Under the pieces are notes generated by a model. The model worked only from the letters and a program-made list of their open reading frames with translations. It was not told the origin of the DNA and did not search any database. A stretch of DNA of 64,000 nt from positions 323,115 through 387,114 of the forward strand of contig JBBHKE010001501.1 in the NCBI GenBank assembly GCA_037447655.1, read 5' to 3'. Both the position numbers and the translations under genes were made by a program. Positions 56,248 to 64,000 of the stretch are shown here, piece after piece; the first letter of the stretch is position 1, and each line of letters opens with the position of its first letter. The stretch is from Zygnema cylindricum. Lineage: Eukaryota; Streptophyta; Zygnematophyceae; Zygnematales; Zygnemataceae.

Positions 56248-57618
56248 AGTTATGGGCCCACCCTCTAGGGTGCCCATTTTCAATGGAACGCGGTTAATAT
56301 ACAGGGAAACTATGATGAACTGTGCATTTTTTGAAAAATGTCTATGGGACATTGGTTGTGGTCGTGAGTGGTGACCATCTGCAAATATGATGTTCCAACA
56401 AGTTTTGGAGGAGTCAAATTCTCAGGAGGATCTGACCATACCAGACAAAGGAGATAGATGATGACCAAAAAAACATTCTTTTGGATAAAGGCAAAGAGAA
56501 GGGAAAGGAAAAGCTCACACCAATAGCTAATGGATCTATACAATTAAAAGTTATTCTAAATACAAATCCAAATGATATTGAAACATGGGATTGGGATTAC
56601 AACAACAGGGTGGCAACTCATTTTATTCTTAGACATCTTACTCGAGCAATTGATGCTCCTGACCTCAATGTGGTTAAGGAAGCCGATATGTGGGAGACTC
56701 TTTTATACCTTTACAGGAGTGGAACGATTTAGCAGCAACACTTACTTGAGCAGAAGTTATAAGCATATACCTATAAAAGAGCAAAGATGATTATCTGTAA
56801 CAATCTATATAAGTTGTTTATAAAGTTGGAGAGTGCTACAAAGCATAAGATTGTTGGATTGGCACGTGAATGCCGGTTCAATATGGGGTAGAATGTGATA
56901 CGTCACACTCAAAGCTGCCTAAGATAAATAGGTACGGACCCGCCGAGCTCTTCATTTAGTTGGTGGCACAGTGGTTAGTGCGTTGACAACTCAAGTTAGA
57001 GGTCCCAGGTTCGAGCCTTGGCCGGCTCACTTTTCTCTAGTATGGGACATATCGAATCCCGGATTTCACGGAAATCAACAAAGACCGAAAAAGAAGTGGT
57101 GAATACTTTACTCAGGAAGCTGCCGCATAATTATGAGAACATTTTTAACAGTTGCAGGAAAATTATGAGAACATTTTTAACAGTCTAAGATTTGTCAGAC
57201 AATCGATGGATATGGAATTCCATTATTAAGATGATTTTAGTTTGGGAAAATAAAATAGAGATTTGGAGAGGAGGAAAAAGTGTTCAAGCATTGGCTCTAT
57301 GAACTGACTGGAGGAATAAAAATTCCAATAATTTTTATGGAAATTTTGGTGGAGGAGGTAAGGGAAACCAATTTGATGCATCTAGATCTTGGCCTTCAAA
57401 GGGGCTTTGTCACTTCTATAAGAAGCAAGGACAATACATGGTTGGGTATACTAGATTAGCGGATCTAATAATTAAGGAAGGACAGTTTGGTGGATGTGAT
57501 GGAGGAAAGAAAAAGGCACTTGTGACAACACAAGTGAAGGGAGAGGACAATGAGGATTCTCATAAAAAATGGAGAACTCTTACTCAATGGGCAACTAGAG
57601 ATGAAGGCCGAGACAAAA
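56248..57618 (+). pseudogene. Copia gag (broken; no pol)
   Basis: Starts at the conserved GTTATGGGCCCACCCTC gag opening. The next frame contains NNRVATHFILRHLTRAIDAP and YRSGTI followed by a stop in QQ-rich sequence. An insertion at about 56848-57092 splits it. Gag resumes with VNTLLRKLPHNYENIFNS, RRGGKS-like text and a degenerate knuckle (CHFYKKQGQYM, cysteine lost). A ~30-bp direct repeat (AATTATGAGAACATTTTTAA) lies at 57129-57183. Coding ends at the next LTR, so protease, integrase and RT have been deleted. Confidence 0.75.
56848..57092 (+). mobile_element. tRNA-derived SINE candidate inserted in gag
   Basis: About 245 bp interrupting gag. It contains a strong RNA polymerase III type promoter: A box TGGCACAGTGG (56961-56971) and B box GGTTCGAGCC (about 57009-57018). 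The latter sits in a T-arm CCAGG-TTCGAGC-CTTGG. The acceptor-stem pairing of a true tRNA is missing. The borders are estimated from where gag coding stops and resumes. Confidence 0.55.
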
Positions 57619-58558
57619 TGTTGAAAAGAGGTAATTAATAGTTTATTTTAGGGTTTTTGTTAACTCTAAAGAGATAGAGAGAGGATCAAAGACACGCCAT
57701 ACAGAGCGCCGTATTTAAAAGGTGGCATACTAAAGTAGAGGGTATTTTTACCAATATGTTGGCCTGGCCCGGATTTGAACCTGGATCTTGGAGTCTAAAA
57801 TAGCCTGCCGCCTTATCCGTTAAATTGCTTAAGAAAAAATACACTTATCAAGTGTGATAAATATAAAAAAAAAATACGCGACGGCTAATTCACACCGAAC
57901 TAACAACGAGGCGCATGTGAAACAATTCATGCACATACGAGAATCCATACCCGTGTAAATATATGTGATTGGACGGTCGTCGTTGTAGCCACCCCAAATG
58001 AGCTTTTGGCAACTTTTAGAGATAACGTCATGGGATGCCACGTGGCGCCATATTATACGATACCGGAGAAGATGGGAGGAACCATGGCTCTCGATTTGAC
58101 AAGCGTCACCTTGAAAGCTAGGTCGAACAATCGTCGTATAGAAAGTATATCAGCCACTGTACCGTGTTGTACAATACTGTGTTTTTATTGGAATACGGTT
58201 TAGTAGTAGCAAGCTATGAGTAGGCAGACCACTACTTGGTGAAATTTAAGTACCTCTCTTTAAAAGAGTTTGTAAATGTAAAGGTCATATTTGACCAGTC
58301 ATAACATACTTCTCAGTTGAACAAATTCAATGTTTTTTTTTGCGTTCGGCTCAGCGAAGTCGAGCCCTCACAAAGGTGAGGGTGGTCAGAATACTTGCGT
58401 GCCAACGTGGCACTTGTTCATTGCTGAAGAGGAAGAGGTAACATTATACTAGAGGCTTTATATAGGCTGCTCATTTGGTGGGTCAATGGAGACCAGCAAA
58501 TTGCTGGTTATGGGACCCCCTGCTCATTTGGTGGGTCAATGGAGACCACACAATTGCA
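57619..58558 (+). repeat. 3' LTR of the gag-only copia derivative
   Basis: Starts TGTTGAAAAGAGGTAATTAAT and ends CAATTGCA. It contains the tRNA-like module (57758-57832), a CCACGTGG box (about 58038) and the leader block. Its last part is locally duplicated: LTR end plus gag start, TGCTCATTTGGTGGGTCAAT at about 58470 and 58521. Confidence 0.65.
57758..57832 (-). other. tRNA-like module inside LTR (most tRNA-Arg-like)
   Basis: On the minus strand, TTTAACGGATAAGGCGG and CCAGGTTCAAATCCGGG, about 36 nt apart, with near-canonical A and B boxes. No 7-bp acceptor stem is present. Antisense to the LTR. Confidence 0.55.
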
Positions 58559-58690
58559 GGTTATGGACCCACCATCTAAGGTGCTGATATTTCATAGATC
58601 GGATTTTTTTTATCGGGAAATGATGATGGAGGTGGAAATCTTTAAAAAACACCTATGTATTGTGATTTTAAAACTTTAGTACTCAGTAAA
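58559..58690 (+). pseudogene. Second gag start fragment after the LTR
   Basis: GTTATGGACCCACC opening followed by MEVEIFKKHLC, which resembles the gag stretch MEGEIFEKHLC at 19802. The LTR is therefore followed by internal sequence again. Confidence 0.55.
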
Positions 58691-59339
58691 TAGGTCAGTG
58701 AGAGATTGATTTTTACTTAGAATAATTTTTGTTATACACACTTTAGTACTGACCCCTAATAGTGTTACAGTAGTATAAGGACAAAAGAGTGTACTGTACT
58801 TCTACAGGGAGGATTTTTCAGGTATTTTGGAATGGCGCCGACACTCACATACACGTATCTAACATCGAACAAGCGGATTCGCAGAATCGAACGGATGAAG
58901 TTTGGACCGGACATTCGGTAAGTTGACTGTATGGATTCAGTATGGAATGTTAATTCGAATCGTGTTGATGGACGCGATTCGTGCGGGACCACAAGTGACA
59001 AAGACCGCCGTACGCACTCAGGTGCTTCGTACCGCACAACAACAGTCGGTTGGATTTATGTGATCCATTCTGACTAAGCAACAATGTGAAATGGGACCAC
59101 AACTAATGATTTGGACGCGTGTCGTCCATCACGAAGATCTACTTTACATCTTACGAAGATCCGTGAATTCATAATTGACTAGTACGGATGCTTATTGTAA
59201 TTTTGACGGATTCGCCAATTGCTGACCAAACAAGTGGCACAATGTATGTACGGCCACTATCTGTAAATATTTGAAACAACATTAATTTGTATGTAGTGAT
59301 TTAGTTTTTAGTGTTACATTATTGAAATAGGATAAAAGT
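58691..59339. other. No gene seen
   Basis: Intergenic or old LTR sequence without clear features. Confidence 0.35.
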
Positions 59340-59907
59340 TAGAATTAGGGTTTTGGACGTACTCCCGGTACAGTAGACGTACCGTTGACGTACAGTGACT
59401 TTATTAGGGTACAGTACTGAGTTACACGTGTAGTACCTTGATTAGTGTAAGGATCAGTAGATTGCTATGTGAGTATAAAATATAGGACTTAGTTTATTTT
59501 CAGCATCAGCCGAGTTTATCAAAGTAATGGCATACTATTTTTGTTCATCTTTGACCTGTCAGTGTGATCACTCTGATTGATATCTTGATATGAAACTTTG
59601 TGTGGGTGTTATATGATATAGGAAATATATGGTTGTATAGTTTCATTATGTTTTGTTGTTTCTGTAAAATTATGTGAGAGATCTACTTGGTTAGTTTGAT
59701 AAGCTGTCAGTTGTTTTGGGAAACTCTGGAGCTCATATCTTTTGGATTCGTTTGTGGATCAGGCTATAACTTTGGGAGTTTATAATGTCAAGTACATACT
59801 ATATAATGGTGCAGTTTGGGGTGCTTTTGTATGTTGTGGAGTAATCCGTGTTGTCTAAAACACAACTGTTTTGGGGTAGTCTGTGGGTGTTTTCCGTGAG
59901 TAATCCA
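59340..59907 (+). repeat. Probable family-B-type LTR 3' part and leader
   Basis: It follows the same order as 4600-5031: a TATA-like GAGTATAAAATATAGGACTTAG (59460-59480), TTGGGAAACTCTGGAG, GGATCAGGCTATAACTTTGGGAGT, and a leader ending GTGAGTAATCC before ATG at 59908. The start is not defined. Confidence 0.4.
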
Positions 59908-59925
59908 TGGCTAAAATACGTTAAG

Positions 59926-61990
59926 GACAACACTATGAGGCATAGTGTTCAGACAAATTAAATGCCCACCTCGAACGAAGTTTGGAGGAACATTTTTTTC
60001 TGGCACCTCCACCACTGAAACCGCCAGAGCATCTACCACCATCATTGATGATGGCAATAAAGAGGACAAAATTGTCATGGAAGGAGAAAAAAGAGGAGTC
60101 GCATCTCGATGGTCTCCATTGTGAAGGACGATACAGGTAGCAGCACCACCAGCAATGGTGACAAAGAGTCTGACTGAACTTTCAGAGTATGAAAAGTGGA
60201 CCTATAAAGACAATGTTGTTAAGCTTTTAATTTTCAAAAGTGTACTGAGTGGTGTAACCATGCATGTTAGATATTCCACTCAGATTTGGATATCACTAGT
60301 TAATAAATATAAGAGTGGATCATTGCAACAGCAACAACTGGCAAAAAATAAAATTCCAGCCTATACTTATAAGGGAGGAAGTATGAATGATTGTTGCAAT
60401 GATTTAGGAACATAATTTGGAGAACTAAAGACTGCAGGTAACTCATGGTCTGAGAGACAAATAGTAAATACATTAATGACGAAACTACCTTATGAGAATG
60501 TCATTAACCGATTGCATGATATAGGTGATAGTAATTGGAATTGGGATGATACAGTAAGGATGATTTTTGTAAAATATAGCACCATAAAACTTAGGAGAGG
60601 AAGTCCGATCGTGCAAGCATTGACTCCAGGATCAAATTGGCGAAAGCGTGATGAGTAAAAAAGAAAAGATCCCTCTCGAAATTTTGGAGGAGCAGGACAA
60701 TGAGGTGGCAGATTTGATGGGCGGGGGAGAGGAGCTCCTCGAGGTGGACTATGTAACTTCTGCAAGAAACCGGGACACTATATGACACATTGTGTCAAAC
60801 TTACAGATCTTCGGCTAAAAGATGGATGAAAAACCTCAAAAGATGGAGGAAATAAAAAATATTTTCTAACTCAGGTTCATGACGAGGAAGAAGATGAAGC
60901 AACCGAAGCGGAGGAAGAGCTTGAGGAGTTTCTCTTTAATCTGAAAACCTCTGAGAAGCATGTTGACATTCCACGGAGACGGAAGTGTGCTTTGGGAGGT
61001 AAGAGGGACCCACCCGAAGTTGGGTGGATCATAGACTGAAGGGCCTAAATACGCATGTGCAAAGATAAAAGGTGGTTCACTAAATTGAGGAAAATTCCAA
61101 AACTTGAGATATAGTACGGAGATGATAAAGTAAAAACCACATGTCTTGTTGGATCTGTTGATTTAAAGGTTATAGTTTATGGAAAGGCCTCAATTGTAAC
61201 ACTCGCAAATGTTCTTTACATTCCACAACTTAGCAAAAACTTATTCTCTACGGCTGTCCTAGATGAAAAGGAGTTTGAAACAACAACTAATAAAATATTT
61301 TTCACAACAAGTTTTGATGATGAGGTTTATTTCATAGCTGAAAAGGGTAGTCACGAAATGTTCAAAATTGTACTTTGTAATGAAAAATGTGTTTTTTATT
61401 CGTGTGGAAGTGATATGATGTTTTGGCACAAGAGGTTGGGGCATGTGCGTCTATATATATAAAAAAAATACAAAAACAGTGGATGAAATTACTTTTGAGG
61501 ATGATGAGACCTCGAAATATTGTAGTGGATGTGCCCAATGGGAAGATTCATATACTTCCATTCCCAAAGGCATCCACATTTAGGAGAGAGAAAGTATTAG
61601 ATTTGGTCCATAATGATGTTTAGAGACCAGCTAGGTACGCTTCACATGGGGGGAAAAAATGGATGCTAACCATCACAAATGATTGGTCTAGATATACTAA
61701 GGTATGTTTTTTCATACATAGGTCAAAGGTATTAAGATGTTTGAAAGAATATAAAGTAGGGAGTGAAAAACTACATAAAACCTCAATAAAAGCGATAAAA
61801 AGTGATAATGGGAAATAATACACATAAAGGGAATTTGAATAATTTCTTAAATTGGAAGGAATTCATCATGAAAAAACGGTTTTTTATACTCCGGAACAAA
61901 ATAGAGTTGGAAAACTGAGTGAATGGAACTCTAGGCGATATGTCTAGAAGTAAATAGAGTCTTAACTTCAGTAAATAAGAACGAAACTCC
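59926..61990 (+). pseudogene. Ty1/copia gag-protease-integrase (heavily broken)
   Basis: Collinear with 19800-22300. Gag has KWTYKDNVVKLLIFKSVL, SGSLQQQQLA and YTYKGGSMNDCCNDL. The zinc knuckle CNFCKKPGHYMTHC is intact (about 60758). The protease region has stops where the catalytic stretch should be (about 61037). Pre-integrase and integrase motifs are MMFWHKRLGHV, CSGCAQW, VLDLVHNDV, WMLTITNDWSRYTK and IKSDNGK. Stops and frameshifts are numerous, and it ends within the integrase C-terminal region near 61990. RT and RNase H are absent. Confidence 0.85.
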
Positions 61991-62108
61991 CTATGAGAGA
62001 TCCAAAAGAAGAGAACCAGATTTTCACACGATAAAACAAAATGAAAACAAATATTAAATGGATATTATTCGGTTATATGGATACACACCCTTATAAGTAT
62101 TTATTGCA

Positions 62109-62174
62109 AAAATTGCGATGGCGAAGCCATCTTTGTAAAAACTTTTACAAAGATGGCTTCGCCATCGCAATTTT
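62109..62174. repeat. 66-bp near-perfect palindrome (32-bp arms, 2-bp spacer)
   Basis: The left arm begins AAAATTGCGATGGCGAAGCC, and the right arm is its exact complement after the spacer AC. It is a strong hairpin/cruciform former. Confidence 0.95.
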
Positions 62175-62218
62175 AGAGTACTTGTATTTCAAGTTCGCGG
62201 GGTAAGAGGATAATCAGT

Positions 62219-62341
62219 AGTGTTGTGTAGGTGGTAGAAATTCATCGTGATAAAATCGGTAATCGAACGGTGAGAGGGCTCAATGCATCGCTTCGGAACC
62301 AACAAAAACTATCGCAAGATATTTGGTAAAAGGTGGGGATC
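62219..62341 (-). repeat. Dispersed repeat R1, copy 4
   Basis: The reverse complement shows TTTTTGTTGGTTCCGAAGCGAT, TCACCGTTCGATTACCGAT and CCTACACAACACTAC, matching the R1 skeleton. Confidence 0.55.
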
Positions 62342-62645
62342 GGTACAAATTTTGTACGTTAAAACGTATTGTAAATAGCACGTTAAATCGCACGTAACCA
62401 ACCCCTCATCCCTCCCTTTTACCCAACCTCACTTGTATATATTGCAATAATAATAAATCAAATTATCGGCGGATGTATCCGCTAAATACCGCGATATTGA
62501 GCTTCTCGATATATCGATTATCGAGTACTCATAATTAGCTACATGTCGAATATTGGCAAGGGGCCTTCGACGCACAACATCAATAATCACGCAAAATCCA
62601 ACAAATTGTCCGTGAAAAAAGTTGCCCCTGAAATAGACGGATGTA

Positions 62646-62866
62646 TACACCGCGAATCGCTATTAGCGTATATAACGCTAATTCGGCTCCCCCGAATTTT
62701 TACCCAAATTCCTAATTATAACTATTAATTCTATTTTAAATTTTGAGTAATTTATAATTAGTGTAAGTGACTTACCCTAAAATTCTGAAATTCCCAATTA
62801 GCATTGATAACCCTAATTTTTCTTTTACGCTATTTTTTCTTTGACGCTAATAGTGATTCGCGGTGT
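62646..62866. mobile_element. TIR element, TACACCG family, copy 4 (221 bp)
   Basis: Ends TACACCGCGAATCGCTATTA and near-complement TAGTGATTCGCGGTGTA (two mismatches in 25). Subterminal ACGCTAATTC / ACGCTATTTT motifs are as in the longer copies. It is an internally shortened, non-coding member. Confidence 0.75.
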
Positions 62867-64000
62867 AGTATATGAGTGTAGATATATGAATTTGAAGTTG
62901 TATACATGTATCGTACGACTATCGACAACATACTGCATGGCGGTATGGCCTTCTCCAGTACTCGCCACTTTTTGCTGCCAGGTGTCGGCGCTCCGGCCGG
63001 AACCACATCGGCCCTGCGTCATGGAAACGGGCAACGCCTAGTGCGAGGCAGCGGCCACCGAAGCGATCGGACGGAAACGTGCCTCGACCGCGAATCACGG
63101 CCGCCGTCGGATGTCGTTCTCCCCGCACCCGAGGTCCTCCGCCGACATGCCCAAGGGTCCTTCCTCTGCAACCCCCGCGCCACCGATGTACCTTTCCAGG
63201 GAAAATGGCATCTCGTGGGACCGCTTGCCAGGCGACACGTGACAGCCGGGCCAGTCTTGCAGCCGCATAGCGATGAATCGCAGTACAAGTGCCACAAAAA
63301 TTTAAAATGTGATATGAGTTTATGAGTGTGCAATTGTACTATGGTATGGTTAAAAGTACAGAAAATTACAATACGGCATCACTGTACTGACGGCATGCTG
63401 TACGTTTCTGACGGCCCAGCCGGCGATGGCGCGCCTGCCAGCTGGCTTTGAAGGGACGCTGGGGCGGTCCACCAGACTGGTCGAATGGAAGGGCAGAAAG
63501 AGGAAAAAAATGTCGGTTTGCAACGACCAATCAGAGAAGAGTACTGTTATGCGCACTTTTCTTCACTACCACCATTTGCTTCCGAGCAGCTGCACCTCAA
63601 CGACTTATTCGCGAAATAATGATAACGCGCAATGGGACTCCGTAACAGAATAACCAGAATCACTATTTGACTATTTCCTAGTTTTGTCGTTTTATACATA
63701 CCTCTGTTGCTCACTTGGGGTACTTTCGCATGTAACCGAAACTTTAATCTTGAAACTTTGATTTTAGCGAAGATTCTCCGTACTACTTTCAGAGCATTCG
63801 GATGTAAACCCAAATAACGTGTTACTTTAAAATTGTGACTCACGTAGACGTGAACGAAACAATGTGACAGTTAATGTGGTACCCAAAATGATGTGAAACT
63901 TCAACTCGGCTTCAAGTTGAGACGTCCAACCGCACGCTGTACAATCTTTGTGACTTCGGGACATTGTCGACGTGGAGGCTTTCAACACACTGCCGTACTT
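62867..64000. other. No recognised gene; GC-rich stretch 62980-63290
   Basis: About 300 bp are markedly GC-rich and give open frames on both strands, as expected from composition alone. None has a recognisable motif. The rest is AT-rich without features I can support. Confidence 0.4.

Noticed and set aside
57758-57832. True tRNA-Arg gene
   Set aside because: A and B boxes are good, but acceptor-stem pairing is absent and the T stem has a mismatch. The block sits at a fixed place within an LTR like the other modules.
63000-63330. Overlapping open frames on both strands in GC-rich DNA (up to 139 codons)
   Set aside because: High GC lowers stop frequency. No motif, no splice context and similar frames on both strands argue against a gene.

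Overview
The window looks like a nuclear contig from a land plant, or a close streptophyte relative, that is rich in transposable elements. Evidence: spliced genes with GT-AG introns, a cytosolic 40S ribosomal protein S3a gene, a plant-type BIG ARF-GEF gene, telo-box-like TTAGGGTTT motifs in the BIG leader, and many Ty1/copia retroelements. I cannot name the species. There is one assembly gap (22537-23521).

Layout. 1-25200 is a graveyard of nested Ty1/copia elements. The 3' end of a family-A element (1-1459) is followed by an LTR fragment and by family-B pol/LTR sequence. About 2.0 kb of the family-B sequence is tandemly duplicated (4089-6098 and 6099-8110). Next is a structurally complete but coding-dead family-A element on the minus strand (7991-14386, 5-bp target duplication GCGGT). 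Then come AT-rich tandem repeats, a Ty3/gypsy gag-protease scrap, another dead copia gag-pol (19360-22536) carrying a LINE-tail insertion, the gap, and two minus-strand LTRs. 25200-29440 holds TIR elements, a long perfect palindrome and a GC-rich minisatellite.

Host genes. RPS3a (plus strand, 29928-36967, seven coding exons, 262 codons) is complete and looks functional. Its first coding exon is only 11 nt, and its first intron (3.2 kb) contains large polypurine and polypyrimidine blocks. On the minus strand lies a BIG-type ARF guanine-nucleotide exchange factor (40180-51443). Its promoter and first three exons are present twice in tandem (42752-47664 and 47783-52723). The copy next to the Sec7 exons has a 1-nt deletion, while the far copy is intact. 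I find no exons for the C-terminal half, so the locus is probably truncated. RPS3a and BIG are convergent, separated by a LINE 3' fragment.

From 52724 to the end there are tandem repeats, three TACACCG-type TIR elements, an LTR-gag-LTR copia deletion derivative, another dead copia gag-integrase stretch, a 66-bp near-perfect palindrome and a GC-rich stretch with no recognised gene.

The most interesting pattern is shared by LTRs of several copia subfamilies. Each carries a roughly 75-bp tRNA-like module with A-box-like and B-box-like motifs, always antisense to the element and near the LTR 5' end (eight cases). Also of note are three long palindromes (two centred on CCTCGCGAGG), a gene-conversion-like tract inside the BIG duplication, and a 152-bp duplication flanking a LINE-tail insertion.
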